Shown here in pieces: positions 43,649-56,314 of a DNA stretch of 64,000 nucleotides (positions are counted from its first letter, which is position 1; every line of letters begins with the position of its first letter). The position numbers and the translations under genes are program-made. The notes beneath the pieces were generated by a model. That model did not search any database. It was not told the origin of the DNA and worked only from the letters and a program-made list of their open reading frames with translations. The stretch is taken from positions 496,001-560,000 of the forward strand of contig JAKFUK010000002.1 of NCBI GenBank assembly GCA_021732745.1, in the 5' to 3' direction. The stretch is from Nevskia sp. Lineage in GTDB: Bacteria > Pseudomonadota > Gammaproteobacteria > Nevskiales > Nevskiaceae.

Positions 43649-44692
43649 CTAGGCCCTCAAACCCGCCAGAAACCCCAGAACCTCCGCGTTGGTCTCTTCC
43701 GGCCGCTCTTGCTGAATCCAGTGCCCGCAGCCGGGGAAGATCACCGTGCCGCGATAGTCGGTGGCGCGCTCGTTGATGCGGGCAATCGCTTCCTGACCCC
43801 AGCCGGTGGCGACGTCGAATTCGCCGCCGATGAACATCGCCGGCACGCTCAGCGGCACATCGGCGTGGCTTTCGAGATCGGCCCAGCTATCGCTGATGTT
43901 GTGGTAGTAGGCCAGCGGCCCGAAGAAGCCGCTGCGCTCGAATTCGTTGGCGAAGACGTCGAGATCGTCATCGGTGAACCATTCCGGCATCGGTGTCGGC
44001 GGCGGCAGGAAGCGGTCCGACATGCGGCCGCCGTTGGCGACCGACATGGCGCTGCCGCGAATCAGCGCGACCTGATCCATCTTCGCGAAATCCGGCAGCA
44101 CGGCCTTCAGCGGCACGCCGGATAGCGACCAGACCGCGCCCCGCAACCAGCCGCGAACGTCGGCCTCGATCTCGTCGATCACCGCGTCCATCGCGCCGAA
44201 ATGATCCTGATAGAAGGTCTGGCCGGGGCCTGCGAGTTCTGCGTGCAGCTCGCCCGGATGGCGTTCGCCGAACGGGCTGCCGGGCAGCGCGATCAGACCG
44301 CGAGCGGAGAACGGCACCGACATGCCGATCACGCCGCGAAACACGTCCGGACGCAGCCAGGCGGCGGTCCAGGCGACCGGGGCGCCCCAGTCATGACCGA
44401 TCACCACAGCCGTGGTTTCGCCCAGCGCATGAACCACGCCGACCACGTCATCCACCAGCTTGTGAATCCGGTAATCCTCAAGCTTGGCGAACTTCGACGA
44501 ACGTCCGTAGCCGCGCTGGTCGATCGCCACCGCGCGATAACCGGCCCTGGCCAGTGCCGTCAGCTGATGCCGCCACGAATACCAGGATTCCGGGAAGCCG
44601 TGGACCATCAGCACCAGCGGGCCGCTGCCCTCTTCCACGGCATGGATGCGAGCGTTGTTGACGGACAGCAGATGGTGTTGGCGCTGGGACAT
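43649..44692 (-). CDS. Alpha/beta hydrolase, epoxide-hydrolase-like
   Basis: 347 residues from the ATG at 44692. Oxyanion HGFPESWYSWRHQL, nucleophile elbow GHDWGAPVAW with Asp as nucleophile, a Tyr in the cap (YYHNI), and the final GCGHWIQQERPEETN with the catalytic His. The HGFPE and GHDWG pair is diagnostic of soluble epoxide hydrolases and haloalkane dehalogenase relatives; the Tyr pair favours epoxides. Sits beside an acyl-CoA ligase on the same strand. May remove epoxides formed by side reactions of the hydroxylase. Confidence 0.88.
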   Translation of the reverse strand: MSQRQHHLLSVNNARIHAVEEGSGPLVLMVHGFPESWYSWRHQLTALARAGYRAVAIDQRGYGRSSKFAKLEDYRIHKLVDDVVGVVHALGETTAVVIGHDWGAPVAWTAAWLRPDVFRGVIGMSVPFSARGLIALPGSPFGERHPGELHAELAGPGQTFYQDHFGAMDAVIDEIEADVRGWLRGAVWSLSGVPLKAVLPDFAKMDQVALIRGSAMSVANGGRMSDRFLPPPTPMPEWFTDDDLDVFANEFERSGFFGPLAYYHNISDSWADLESHADVPLSVPAMFIGGEFDVATGWGQEAIARINERATDYRGTVIFPGCGHWIQQERPEETNAEVLGFLAGLRA

Positions 44693-44759
44693 GGCTGGGG
44701 CGGGGACAGTGGGGCGGAAGGGCGTGGAGCGGATCATGCGCGCCGGGCGGGCAGCGCGG

Positions 44760-46442
44760 TCAATGCGGGTCGATGGCCAATTCCTTGACCATCGCTTCCC
44801 GAATCAGGAACTTCTGGATCTTGCCGGTCACCGTCATCGGGAAGCCGTCGACGAAGCGGATGTGGCGCGGAATCTTGTAGTGGGCGATCTGGCCCCGGCA
44901 GAAAGCCCGCAGCGCGTCGTCGGTCAGTGACTGGCCCGGCCGCAGCACGATCCAGGCGCAGAGTTCTTCGCCGTACTTGGCGTCCGGCACGCCGACCACC
45001 TGCACGTCGGCAATCGCCGGGTGGCGATGGAGGAATTCCTCGATCTCGCGCGGGTAGATGTTCTCGCCGCCGCGAATGACCATGTCCTTGATGCGGCCGA
45101 CGATGCGGCAATAGCCAGCGTCATCGAGCGTGGCGAGATCGCCGGTGTGCATCCAGCCGGCGGCGTCGATGGCTTCGCGGGTTCTGGCTTCGTCGCCCCA
45201 GTAGCCGAGCATCACCGGATAGCCGCGGGTGCACAGTTCGCCGGTTTCGCCGCGAGCGACGATGCGGCCAGCCACGTCGACGATCTTCACTTCGCAATGC
45301 GGATGCACGCGGCCCACCGTGCCGACGCGGCAGTCGAGCGGATCGTCGACCGCCGTCTGGAACGACACTGGCGAGGTCTCGGTCATGCCGTAGGCGATGG
45401 TCACGTCGCGGATGTTCATGCGCGTCATCACAGCCGTCATCACCGCCGTCGGACAGGGGCTGCCGGCCATGATTCCGGTGCGCAAGCTGGACAGATCGAA
45501 CTCGGCGAAGCGCGGGTGATCGAGCTGGGCGATGAACATGGTCGGCACGCCGTAAAGCGCGGTGCAGTGCTCCGCCGCCACGGCCTGGAGCGTGGTCAGA
45601 GGATCGAAAGCCTCACCCGGGTACACCATCGCAGCACCATGCGTCAGCGCGCCGAGGTTGCCCATGACCATGCCGAAGCAGTGATACAGCGGCACCGGTA
45701 TGCAGACGCGGTCTCCCGGAACCAGCTTGATGCCCTCGCCGACGAAGAATCCGTTGTTGAGGATGTTGTGGTGCGACAGCGTGGCGCCCTTCGGACTGCC
45801 GGTGGTGCCCGAGGTGAACTGGATGTTGATCGGCTCGTCGAACTGAAGCTGCTCGCCCAGCGACTGAAGCCAGGCCAATTCGTCGCTGGAGGGTGCCGCC
45901 AGCAGTGCTGCGAAATTGATCATGCCGGGCGTGGTTTGGTCATCGAGGCGAATGACGAATTCCAGCGTCGGCAGCCGCGCGGCGCGCAGTGCACCCGGTT
46001 CGCAGGTCGCCAGTTCCGGTGCCAGTTCTGCGAGCATGGCGAGGTAATCGCTGCTCTTGAAGCGGCTCGCGCTGACCAGCGCCCGGCAGCCAACCTTGTT
46101 CAGCGCGTACTCGAGTTCGTTCAGCCGATACGCCGGATTGACGTTGACCAGCACCAGCCCGGCCTTGGCGCTGGCGAATTGCATCAAGGTCCATTCGACG
46201 CGATTCGGACTCCAGATGCCGATACGCTCGCCGGGCACGAGCCCGAGCCGGATCAGCGCGCAGGCCAGCGCATCGACCTGCTCGCGCAACTGCGCGTAGC
46301 TCAGCCGCACGTCGTGCTGGCAGGCGATCAAGGCCTCACGCCCGGCATGGCGGGCGCAGGCGGCGTCGAAATAGCGGCCGATGGTCTCGCCGATCAACGG
46401 CACTGCCGATGTGCCATGTACGTAGCTGGATGCCGCTGTCAT
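44760..46442 (-). CDS. AMP-forming acyl-CoA synthetase (ACSF2/FadD3-like)
   Basis: 560 residues. P-loop [21 protein letters not shown]5 [14 protein letters not shown]8 [21 protein letters not shown], and the catalytic Lys in [15 protein letters not shown]. Reads like the medium-chain acyl-CoA synthetase group (ACSF2-like, 540-570 residues). Follows the epoxide hydrolase gene's strand, with a 67-base gap. Second acid-activating enzyme in the window, so two acid pools are probably handled. Confidence 0.92.
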   Translation of the reverse strand: MTAASSYVHGTSAVPLIGETIGRYFDAACARHAGREALIACQHDVRLSYAQLREQVDALACALIRLGLVPGERIGIWSPNRVEWTLMQFASAKAGLVLVNVNPAYRLNELEYALNKVGCRALVSASRFKSSDYLAMLAELAPELATCEPGALRAARLPTLEFVIRLDDQTTPGMINFAALLAAPSSDELAWLQSLGEQLQFDEPINIQFTSGTTGSPKGATLSHHNILNNGFFVGEGIKLVPGDRVCIPVPLYHCFGMVMGNLGALTHGAAMVYPGEAFDPLTTLQAVAAEHCTALYGVPTMFIAQLDHPRFAEFDLSSLRTGIMAGSPCPTAVMTAVMTRMNIRDVTIAYGMTETSPVSFQTAVDDPLDCRVGTVGRVHPHCEVKIVDVAGRIVARGETGELCTRGYPVMLGYWGDEARTREAIDAAGWMHTGDLATLDDAGYCRIVGRIKDMVIRGGENIYPREIEEFLHRHPAIADVQVVGVPDAKYGEELCAWIVLRPGQSLTDDALRAFCRGQIAHYKIPRHIRFVDGFPMTVTGKIQKFLIREAMVKELAIDPH

Positions 46443-46485
46443 GCCGCTTTGCTCTCCGGTGGCGGGCTTTTTCGCGTAGCGGCGG

Positions 46486-46755
46486 TCAGCGACGCTTGAT
46501 CGACAGCCGCACCTGCTCGTCCCTGCCGCCGAGATACCAGAACTCGTACTGCCGCCAGGACGCCTTCGGATTGTGCGGCGTCAGCACGATCTTTTCCTGA
46601 CGATGACGGGTGATCACCAGGATGGTGGCGCGCATGATCGGACTGCGGTCCGGCGACAGCCATTTTTCGGCGAGTTCGGTGACCAGCACGGTCAGCCGCC
46701 CGTTGACGTCGTAGGGGATGTCCGTCTGGAGCGTGACTGCGGTCTGCTGTTGCAT
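46486..46755 (-). CDS. Small hypothetical protein
   Basis: 89 residues, [19 protein letters not shown].., ending VRLSIKRR. Basic and beta-patterned; contains [20 protein letters not shown] and [15 protein letters not shown]. No known domain recognised. 43 bases upstream of the acyl-CoA synthetase, so possibly co-transcribed. Confidence 0.6.
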   Translation of the reverse strand: MQQQTAVTLQTDIPYDVNGRLTVLVTELAEKWLSPDRSPIMRATILVITRHRQEKIVLTPHNPKASWRQYEFWYLGGRDEQVRLSIKRR

Positions 46756-46882
46756 CAGATGCCCCGGATCCGGCCTCGATTGCGCGCCGCGATCCGGTCG
46801 ATCCCGGCTCGCGTCGTCGCGAGCCTTTCTACCGCCTTTCCCGGGACAGCGACAAGCGCAAGGCCGCCGAAAGGCGGTGCTT

Positions 46883-48220
46883 TCAGACGCCGCGCAACCA
46901 CGGCCCTTCGACGGCGTAGGTCACGCCGTCGACGCCGGCGCGGCCGCTGGTGCCGCGCTGCGAGCTGAAATAGAAGAAGCGGCCATCCGGCGAGAACGCC
47001 GGCCCGGTGACTTCGGAGCCGACATGCGAAACACCCAGCTGCACCAGCGGCTGGAAACGGCCTGACGGCGTGATCGCGACGGCCGACTGCTCGGCGTTCT
47101 GATCCTCGACCACGATCACGTCGCCGCCCGGCGTCATCACGATGTTGTCGACGCTGGTCAGCGGCGGCGTGGCAAAGGCGAAGTCGTCGTAGATCACTTC
47201 GACCGCTTGCGCGGCGATATCCAGCGCCCAGACGCGGCGATCGCCCTTGGTCGAGAAATAGATCACTCCGCGCTGATGCCAGATGCCTTCGCCGCCATCG
47301 AAAGCGAAGCTTTCCGGCACCTGCCGGCGCGTCGGCGTGGCGAGCACCAGCCCGCCGAGCAGCGGATTCGGGGTCGGCACGTCGAGCCAGTCGACACTGA
47401 AACGCCCGCCCTGCCCCGGCGTGTTGACCAACGCCGCGTCGGCGAGCACGCGCATCACCTGCAAGCGGCCGGAGGTCAGATCGGCGCGGCCACCGGCGTT
47501 CGCGGCCGTCGGCAGGAAGCGGTAGAAGCGGCCGTCGGTCTCGTCTTCGGTCAGGTAAACGGCGTTGGTCGCCGGGTCCACCGCCACGGCCTCGTGCTTG
47601 AAGGTGCCGAGCGCCGTCAGCCGGCGCGCTGGTTCCACACCGAAGGGATCGCATTCCCAGATCACGCCGGTCTCGAATTCCTCGCCGCTGAACCAGGTAT
47701 TCCACGGCGACACGCCGCCGCCGCAGTTGATGCGGGTCAGCGGGCCGGGAAGGATGTTGTAGGCGCGCACGATGCTGCCGCTCGCTGAAAATTCGATGGC
47801 ATCGACGCCGCCGGGCAGGAATTCGCGATTCGACACATACACCCAGCCGCCACCCGGCCGCGCGAACACCGCGCCGCCATCGGGATCGCTGTGCCAGCGA
47901 AAGCCGGTTCCGGGAACGAACTGGCCGGCGCGGCCGATCACCGTTGCCGTGAAGCCGGCCGGCAGCAGCAGATCATTCGCGTCCGGCGTGGTCGACAAGG
48001 GGCCGAGATCGCCGACAACCGCGCCAGTCGGTGCCACCGGATCGCCACCACCCGGTGCCGGGTTCGCCGGATCGTCATTGCCGCCGCTGCCGGTGCAACT
48101 CGCCAGCGAGCCCCCGACAGCTACCAGACCCAGACCGAGCAGTCCGCCGCGCAGCACGCTGCGGCGATCAACGGACTTGCGACGGCGATGCCAGCGGCGG
48201 GAAATGGGATCGAAACGCAT
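46883..48220 (-). CDS. PhoX/DUF839-like Tat-exported lipoprotein
   Basis: 445 residues. Twin-Arg signal DRRSVLRGGLLGLGLVAVGG is followed by the lipobox LASC, with Cys as the likely lipidated residue near 42. The mature part shows PhoX features: GGGVSPWNTWFSGEE, KHEAVAVDPATNAVYLTEDE and VDNIVMTPGGDVIVVEDQN, which in PhoX bind Ca and Fe. Probably a beta-propeller phosphatase or phosphotriesterase at the outer face of the inner membrane or in the periplasm. Divergent from the next gene. Confidence 0.85.
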   Translation of the reverse strand: MRFDPISRRWHRRRKSVDRRSVLRGGLLGLGLVAVGGSLASCTGSGGNDDPANPAPGGGDPVAPTGAVVGDLGPLSTTPDANDLLLPAGFTATVIGRAGQFVPGTGFRWHSDPDGGAVFARPGGGWVYVSNREFLPGGVDAIEFSASGSIVRAYNILPGPLTRINCGGGVSPWNTWFSGEEFETGVIWECDPFGVEPARRLTALGTFKHEAVAVDPATNAVYLTEDETDGRFYRFLPTAANAGGRADLTSGRLQVMRVLADAALVNTPGQGGRFSVDWLDVPTPNPLLGGLVLATPTRRQVPESFAFDGGEGIWHQRGVIYFSTKGDRRVWALDIAAQAVEVIYDDFAFATPPLTSVDNIVMTPGGDVIVVEDQNAEQSAVAITPSGRFQPLVQLGVSHVGSEVTGPAFSPDGRFFYFSSQRGTSGRAGVDGVTYAVEGPWLRGV

Positions 48221-48279
48221 GGCGCACCCGAGATGGAAAAATTGGAGGGTGAATCGTAAGGTCTGCGCTTGACCACAAG

Positions 48280-48912
48280 ATGACGCACGCCATGCCGCAT
48301 CGCTACGCCGAACTGATGTTCACCACCGCCGTGCAGGCTCGTCAGGAGCACTACGGTTCGCTGCACGACATGGCACGCCACGCGGCGGACCATCCGGGCT
48401 ACGACCGCCTGAGCAGCACCGAAGCGGCGTTCATCGCAGCCCGCGACAGCTTCTACCAGGCCAGCGTCTCGGAAACCGGCTGGCCTTACGTGCAGCATCG
48501 CGGCGGCCCGGCGGGCTTTCTCAAGGTGCTGGATGCCAAGCGCCTGGCCTACGCCGATTTTCGCGGCAACCGGCAGTACATCTCGGCCGGCAATCTGGCC
48601 GTCAACGACCGCGTCGCCCTGTTCCTGGTCGACTACCAGAACCGCCGACGGCTGAAGATCCTCGGCCGCATGCAACTGACCGATGTCGCCGACGCCAACG
48701 AAGCCCTGGTCGCAGCCCTGCGTCCTTACCCTTATCGCGCCGCGATGGAAAGGATCGCCGTGATCACCGTTGAAGCCTTCGACTGGAACTGTTCCCAGCA
48801 CATCACCCCGCGCTACACCGAAGCGCAGTTGCATTCGGTGGTGGCGCCGCTGCACGCGCGGATTGGCGAGTTGCAGGCGGAGATTGCCGCGCTGCAAGCC
48901 CGCCTCGCCTGA
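48280..48912 (+). CDS. Pyridoxamine 5'-phosphate oxidase-like flavoprotein
   Basis: 210 residues. FMN-binding split barrel: FIAARDSFYQASVSETGWPYVQHRGGP, then FADFRGNRQYISAGNL and VALFLVDYQNRRRLKILGR. The C-terminal helix ends in a heptad-like ELQAEIAALQARL. This subgroup is the short 'pyridoxamine oxidase family' proteins; role probably redox of a small molecule, not vitamin B6 synthesis. Convergent with the M23 peptidase gene, ending directly at its stop. Confidence 0.86.
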   Translation: MTHAMPHRYAELMFTTAVQARQEHYGSLHDMARHAADHPGYDRLSSTEAAFIAARDSFYQASVSETGWPYVQHRGGPAGFLKVLDAKRLAYADFRGNRQYISAGNLAVNDRVALFLVDYQNRRRLKILGRMQLTDVADANEALVAALRPYPYRAAMERIAVITVEAFDWNCSQHITPRYTEAQLHSVVAPLHARIGELQAEIAALQARLA

Positions 48913-49803
48913 TCACCGCACCGGCATCGCCCCGGTGTGCTTCTGGGCATCGACCTTTTCGCCGAACCAGTACAAACCCCAATGGAGATGCGGGCCGGTG
49001 ACGCGGCCGGTAGCGCCGCTCAAAGCCACGGGCTGGCCTTGCTCGACGCGATCGCCAACCTTCACGTCCAGCCGCGACAGATGCACCATCACCGATTGCA
49101 GGCCGTGGCCGTGGTCGATGAACACGGTGCCGCCGGTGAAGTAGAGATCGGGCTCGGCCAGGCTGATCACGCCGCCAGCGGGAGCTGTGATCGGCGTGCC
49201 GGTGGGCACGGCGACATCCACCCCGTAATGCGGCGACTTGGGCTTGCCGTTCAGGATGCGCTGGCTGCCGAAGATGCCGCTGATGCGCCCCGTGGCCGGC
49301 CACACGAACGGTGTCGCGAAATCGCTGATCGCGGTATCGCGGCGGCGCGCGGCATTGATGATTTTCTGCTCGGCAGCGATGCGGTCCTGCACCTCCTGCG
49401 GTGGATCGACGTACTTCGGCGCAATGCCGGTGAGCGGCTGGGTATCCCACTTGCGCTTGGCAACCGTATGGCTTTCGACGATCGGCTTGCCGCCGGGCGC
49501 AGTGATCGTCAGCAAGACCGGCGATTTGGCATCGCGATCGAGCCCGAACACGAACAGGCCCTCGGGCGATACCAAGAGCTTGCGGCCGTCGAAGACAACC
49601 GCAGCACCGGGCGTGGTTTCGCCGATCAGCAGGCTGCCCTGCTCCCAAGTGCCCTTGACCAGCCGGTAGCTCGGATCACCCGCCTGCACCAACATCACCG
49701 TCCCGAGAAGCAGCGTCCAGCAGCCGATCAGCAGCCATGAGATTCGCGCCTTCAAAAGCTTCCGAGTCGCAGCGATACGCCAATGGTCGTCGACGTTCTT
49801 CAT
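48913..49803 (-). CDS. M23-family metallopeptidase (LytM domain)
   Basis: 296 residues. One N-terminal helix (WLLIGCWTLLLGTVMLVQA) anchors or exports it. The C-terminal LytM domain has the zinc ligands in SPHYGVDVAVPTG and GPHLHWGLYWFG. The middle has beta-strands typical of the PGRP-like linker (ETTPGAAVVFDGRKL). Should cut peptidoglycan cross-links or activate amidases. Overlaps the upstream gene by 4 bases. Confidence 0.9.
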   Translation of the reverse strand: MKNVDDHWRIAATRKLLKARISWLLIGCWTLLLGTVMLVQAGDPSYRLVKGTWEQGSLLIGETTPGAAVVFDGRKLLVSPEGLFVFGLDRDAKSPVLLTITAPGGKPIVESHTVAKRKWDTQPLTGIAPKYVDPPQEVQDRIAAEQKIINAARRRDTAISDFATPFVWPATGRISGIFGSQRILNGKPKSPHYGVDVAVPTGTPITAPAGGVISLAEPDLYFTGGTVFIDHGHGLQSVMVHLSRLDVKVGDRVEQGQPVALSGATGRVTGPHLHWGLYWFGEKVDAQKHTGAMPVR

Positions 49804-50819
49804 CGAATATGGAATGGCTCGATCATGATTTCACCTTCGCAGGATTGGACGGTGTTCCAGTTACCTTTGTCGTTGAGCGACACCCAGCGGCGTTCCTCGC
49901 TGCGATAGAACCAGTCCTTGTCGATCCGGTAATACATTTGCAGCCCGGAAATCTCGAGGATGTTGTTGATCTGGTTGTCGTGATGGTTTTTCTCATCAAA
50001 ATCAGTACGGCAGCGTTGACCCATCTGCGAATAGAGATCGTTCAGCGACATCAGCATTTCTTCAAGTTCCGGATCGATCGGCTTGACGTTCAAACCTATG
50101 CGCTGCGCTTCCTTGAGAGTGATCGGATAGCCGTGCGAAGGGTAATCCGCATTCAGGGTTTCCGAGATACGATCACGCCGCTCTGCGTCTTCCATGTGGT
50201 AGCTGAGAATCTCGTTGCAGAGCATCTTTGAAAGCGACGAGGCCCGGTCGACAGCACCGATCACCAGCGGATGAATGTAGGAATAGATCGCCGGATAGGG
50301 ATTGCCACCACCGACTTTCTCGGCTTCGCCATTCCACAGCTTGATCACGCGCGTCAGCTCGTTCTGCCCGACGCTGACCAGATCGTTGTCACGATCGACG
50401 GGGCTCAGATCGTGTCGCAACGAAGTGTCGATCGGCGTGAGGAATGCCAGGGGACCCATGTCGATCTGATCTGCGCCGAGCACCAGCATGGTCGCTGCAG
50501 ATTCGCAATCCAACGGAACATAGGCACGCAGCGATGTCGAGAAGTTTCGCAGCAGATGAACCATCCGCAGCGATGCGCTGCCATTGCCGCCGTCGGATTT
50601 GACGAAAATCGACAGTTGCTCGGTCCGGCCCATCTGGGTCAACAACTTGTACAGCACCCGCACATCGTTGTGGCAGATCGCGCCGCTGAACGAATTCCAA
50701 TAGGTCACGAGACGCGTGCCGGTCAGCGCTTCGATCTGCTCGATGAGCGCTTGGGTCTCCCGATACAGCATGGGCGGCGTTTTCAGCTTCGCTTCGTCTC
50801 CGGAATTCTCCGAGCTCAT
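49800..50819 (-). CDS. ClpP-fold SDH/SppA-like serine protease family protein
   Basis: 339 residues, no signal peptide. ClpP/crotonase-type core: LSIFVKSDGGNGSASLRMVHLLR (oxyanion region), then LDCESAATMLVLGADQIDMGPLAFLTPID where the Ser of ESAAT is the likely nucleophile, and a later Lys/His candidate in YPSHGYPITLKEAQRIGL. Resembles the SDH_sah (serine dehydrogenase proteinase) family. Between thrS (gap 15 bases) and an M23 peptidase (ATGA overlap). Substrate unknown. Confidence 0.75.
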   Translation of the reverse strand: MSSENSGDEAKLKTPPMLYRETQALIEQIEALTGTRLVTYWNSFSGAICHNDVRVLYKLLTQMGRTEQLSIFVKSDGGNGSASLRMVHLLRNFSTSLRAYVPLDCESAATMLVLGADQIDMGPLAFLTPIDTSLRHDLSPVDRDNDLVSVGQNELTRVIKLWNGEAEKVGGGNPYPAIYSYIHPLVIGAVDRASSLSKMLCNEILSYHMEDAERRDRISETLNADYPSHGYPITLKEAQRIGLNVKPIDPELEEMLMSLNDLYSQMGQRCRTDFDEKNHHDNQINNILEISGLQMYYRIDKDWFYRSEERRWVSLNDKGNWNTVQSCEGEIMIEPFHIR

Positions 50820-50834
50820 GCGCGCATGCTCCTG

Positions 50835-52754
50835 TCAGTGCTTGGCGAGTTCAATGATGGCATCGGCCAGCAACAGCGTTTCCTGCCGCTCCGAACCGAG
50901 CCGGCGCAGGGTCACGCTGCGTTCTTCGGCTTCCTTGCGGCCGACGACCAGGATCACCGGCACTTTCTGCAAGCTGTGCTCGCGAATCTTGTAGTTGATC
51001 TTTTCGTTGCGCAGATCGGTCTGCACGCGGACGTTGCGCTTGGACAGTTCTGCGGCCACTTCCGAAGCGTAGGCATCGGCATCCGAGACGATCGGCGTCA
51101 CCACCGCCTGCACCGGGGCGAGCCAGTACGGCAGCGCTCCGGCGTGGTGCTCGATCAGGATGCCGATGAAACGCTCCATCGAACCGACGATCGCCCGGTG
51201 CAGCATCACCGGATGCTGGCGTGCGGAATGCTCGTCGATGTAGGTCGCGCCCAGGCGCTCCGGCATCATGAAATCGACCTGCATGGTGCCGACCTGCCAG
51301 GCGCGGCCGATCGAGTCCTTCAAGTGATATTCGATCTTCGGGCCGTAGAACGCGCCCTCGCCCGGCAGCTCGGTCCAGGTGGCGACACCAGCCGCGCGCA
51401 GGGCTGAACGCAGCGCGTCTTCGGCGCGATCCCAGGTCGCGTCGTCGCCCAGACGCTTCTCGGGACGCAGCGCCAGCTTCACATCGAGATGGGTGAAACC
51501 GAAGTCCGCGTAGACCTGCATGGCCTGCTGGTGGAACGCGGTCACTTCCGGTTCGATCTGCGCTTCGGTGCAGAAGATGTGGCCGTCGTCCTGGGTGAAG
51601 GCGCGCACCCGCATGATGCCGTGCAGCGCGCCACTCGGTTCGTTGCGATGGCAGCCGCCGAACTCCGCGTAGCGCACCGGCAGGTCGCGATAGCTGCGCA
51701 GGCCGGCGTTGAAGATCTGCACATGGCCCGGGCAGTTCATCGGCTTGATCGCGTAGGTGCGCTTCTCGCTTTCCGTGAAGAACATGTTGTCCTGGTAGTT
51801 ATCCCAGTGACCGCTCTTCTTCCACAGGTTGACATCCATGATCTGCGGCCCGCGCACTTCCTGGTAGCCGCCGGCCTTGTAGACGCCTCTGACGTACTGC
51901 TCCACCGCCTGCCAGATCGCCCAACCCTTCGGATGCCAGAACACCATGCCCGGCGCTTCTTCCTGCTGGTGGTACAGATCGAGCTGCTTGCCCAGCTTGC
52001 GGTGATCGCGCTTTTCGGCTTCTTCCACCATCTTCAGATGCGCTTCGAGGTCGGCATCGTTGGCAAATGCCAGCCCGTAAATCCGCTGCAACTGGGCGTT
52101 GTTGGCGTCACCGCGCCAGTAGGCACCGCTGACCCGGGTCAGCTTGAACGCGGTGCCGAGTTTGCCGGTCGACGGCAGATGCGGGCCCAGGCACATGTCC
52201 AGCCAGGCTTCGCCCTGACGGTAGATGGTCAGTTCTTCATCGGCGGCAATGCCATCCCTGATCCATTCGGCCTTGAAGCTTTCGCCGGCCTGCTCGAAAT
52301 GCGCAACCGCCGCCTCGTGCGACCACACCTCGCGGATGATCGGCAGATCACGCTTGACGATGTTGCGCATGCGCTGCTCGATGCTCGCCAGATCGGCGTC
52401 GGAGAACGGCGTGTCGCGCGCAAAATCGTAGTAGAAGCCGTGCTCGGTCGACGGCCCGAAGGTGATCTGGGTGCCTGGAAACAGCTCCTGCACCGCCTGC
52501 GCCAGCACATGGGCGGCGTCGTGGCGAATCACTTCCAGCGCTTCGGGCTTGTCGCGGGTGATGATCTCGAAAGCCGCATCGCGGTCGATCGGCCGGTTCA
52601 GATCCCACAACTCGCCGTTGACCCGAACCACCACCGCCTTCTTCGCCAGCCCGGGGGAAATGCCGGTGGCGATGCTCAAGCCGGTGGGCGGAACGTCGAA
52701 GGATTTGACGTTGCCGTCGGGGAAGGAAATCCGGATGGGGGGGGAGATGGACAT
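50835..52754 (-). CDS. thrS: Threonine-tRNA ligase
   Basis: 639 residues from the ATG at 52754; the open frame further upstream is not protein-like. TGS domain first ([19 protein letters not shown]), then the editing domain with [16 protein letters not shown] and its zinc-like HxxxH, the class II core with the zinc-binding Cys in [10 protein letters not shown] and [15 protein letters not shown], and a C-terminal anticodon-binding domain. In most gammaproteobacteria thrS sits directly before infC; here it is 41 kb away and on the other strand. Confidence 0.98.
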   Translation of the reverse strand: MSISPPIRISFPDGNVKSFDVPPTGLSIATGISPGLAKKAVVVRVNGELWDLNRPIDRDAAFEIITRDKPEALEVIRHDAAHVLAQAVQELFPGTQITFGPSTEHGFYYDFARDTPFSDADLASIEQRMRNIVKRDLPIIREVWSHEAAVAHFEQAGESFKAEWIRDGIAADEELTIYRQGEAWLDMCLGPHLPSTGKLGTAFKLTRVSGAYWRGDANNAQLQRIYGLAFANDADLEAHLKMVEEAEKRDHRKLGKQLDLYHQQEEAPGMVFWHPKGWAIWQAVEQYVRGVYKAGGYQEVRGPQIMDVNLWKKSGHWDNYQDNMFFTESEKRTYAIKPMNCPGHVQIFNAGLRSYRDLPVRYAEFGGCHRNEPSGALHGIMRVRAFTQDDGHIFCTEAQIEPEVTAFHQQAMQVYADFGFTHLDVKLALRPEKRLGDDATWDRAEDALRSALRAAGVATWTELPGEGAFYGPKIEYHLKDSIGRAWQVGTMQVDFMMPERLGATYIDEHSARQHPVMLHRAIVGSMERFIGILIEHHAGALPYWLAPVQAVVTPIVSDADAYASEVAAELSKRNVRVQTDLRNEKINYKIREHSLQKVPVILVVGRKEAEERSVTLRRLGSERQETLLLADAIIELAKH

Positions 52755-52945
52755 GTCGGCTTCAGGTGCGCCGCGAACGGCGGCATGGAGAACCGGGATT
52801 TTAGCCCGCCCGGCCTGCACCGCGCCTTGGCCGGGGGCCGACCCGCATCGCAAAGCCGCCGCCACGATCCGTAATATCGGCCACCCGATGCAACATCCGC
52901 TGACGCTGCGCGCCAGACGCAGCCCGCCCTTCGTGAGGAGATGCC

Positions 52946-53908
52946 ATGACCGACAAGATCGTGCCGACAACCGCCGAACTGCTGAAGGATTCGCCGAAGA
53001 ATTGGGGCCGCTGGGGGGCGGACGACGAGGTCGGTTCGCTGAACTTCCTCAACCAGGCCGAAGTGCTGCGCGGCGTCGCCGCGGTGCGCCAGGGCAAGAC
53101 CTATACCTTGCAGATTCCGATGGGCAAGCCGGGCGGCGATCCAGTCTGGCCGGGCCGCAACCAGGCGCAGCGCATCAATGTCATGGATCACGGCCACTAC
53201 CTGTGCGGCAAGGGTCCGGCGTTCCCCGGCGCGATCGAATACGCCGACGACGTGATGTTCATGTACCTGCAAGGCTCCACGCAGTACGACGCGCTTGGCC
53301 ATGTCTGGTGCGACAACAAGCTCTACAACGGCTATGACGCCAACACCACCATCGGCGGCATGAGCAAGGCATCGGTCTATCCGCTGGCCGAGCGCGGCAT
53401 TGCCGGCCGCGCAGTGCTGATCGACATGGCTCGCCATCGCGGCAAGGCGGTGCTCGATCCCGGCGAAACCTTCAGCCATCTCGACCTGCTCGCCGCTGCC
53501 GCCAAGCAGGGCGTGAGCATCGAAAAGCACGACATCCTGATCATCCGGACCGGCTGGATCGGAAGCTTCTACGAGCGTGATCGGGTCGAGTTCTACAAGA
53601 ACTTCGTCGAGCCGGGCCTGACCTACTCCCCCGAGCTGGTCGACTGGTTCCACCAGATGGAAATCCCCAATCTGGTGACCGACACCATCGCCAACGAAGT
53701 CACCATCGACCCGGTGAGTGGTGTCGCGCTGCCGCTGCACATCGCGCTGATGTCGAATCTGGGCATCACCTTCACCGAAATCTGCCAGCTCGATGCGCTG
53801 GCCGCCGACTGCGCCGCCGACGGCCAGTGGAGCTTCCTGTACGTGGCGGCACCGCTGAAGGTGGTCAACGGCAGCGGCGCGCCGGTCAATCCGGTGGTGA
53901 TTCGCTGA
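52946..53908 (+). CDS. Cyclase-family (kynurenine formamidase-like) metal-dependent hydrolase
   Basis: 320 residues. The family motif H-x-G-T-H-x-D appears in the variant [13 protein letters not shown], the form seen in the larger 'cyclase' subgroup; a second conserved stretch is [22 protein letters not shown]. Metal-dependent hydrolysis of an amide, lactone or cyclic substrate is likely. A Shine-Dalgarno GAGGAG precedes the start. Divergent from thrS with a 191-base gap. Confidence 0.85.
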   Translation: MTDKIVPTTAELLKDSPKNWGRWGADDEVGSLNFLNQAEVLRGVAAVRQGKTYTLQIPMGKPGGDPVWPGRNQAQRINVMDHGHYLCGKGPAFPGAIEYADDVMFMYLQGSTQYDALGHVWCDNKLYNGYDANTTIGGMSKASVYPLAERGIAGRAVLIDMARHRGKAVLDPGETFSHLDLLAAAAKQGVSIEKHDILIIRTGWIGSFYERDRVEFYKNFVEPGLTYSPELVDWFHQMEIPNLVTDTIANEVTIDPVSGVALPLHIALMSNLGITFTEICQLDALAADCAADGQWSFLYVAAPLKVVNGSGAPVNPVVIR

Positions 53909-54030
53909 AAATCTGATTGACGACGAGGCTTGGCGAACGCCGACCGCCGGTATTATGTCCGCCACAGCCGCAAGTCTGCGGAGCCACCGGCCCCTGCGTG
54001 GCCGGGACGAACAATCAGGAGAGACATGCC

Positions 54031-56262
<2,232 letters not shown>

Positions 56263-56277
56263 GGCGAGCGGTTGTTT

Positions 56278-56303
56278 GTAGGTCGGGCTGAAGCCCGATC
56301 TAC
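56278..56303. repeat. GTAGGTCGGG-type hairpin after icd
   Basis: GTAGGTCGGGCT-GA-AGCCCGATCTAC, an almost perfect palindrome 16 bases past the icd stop. May stabilise the icd mRNA end; no strong T-run follows. Confidence 0.7.
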
Positions 56304-56314
56304 AGACAGCCTGC

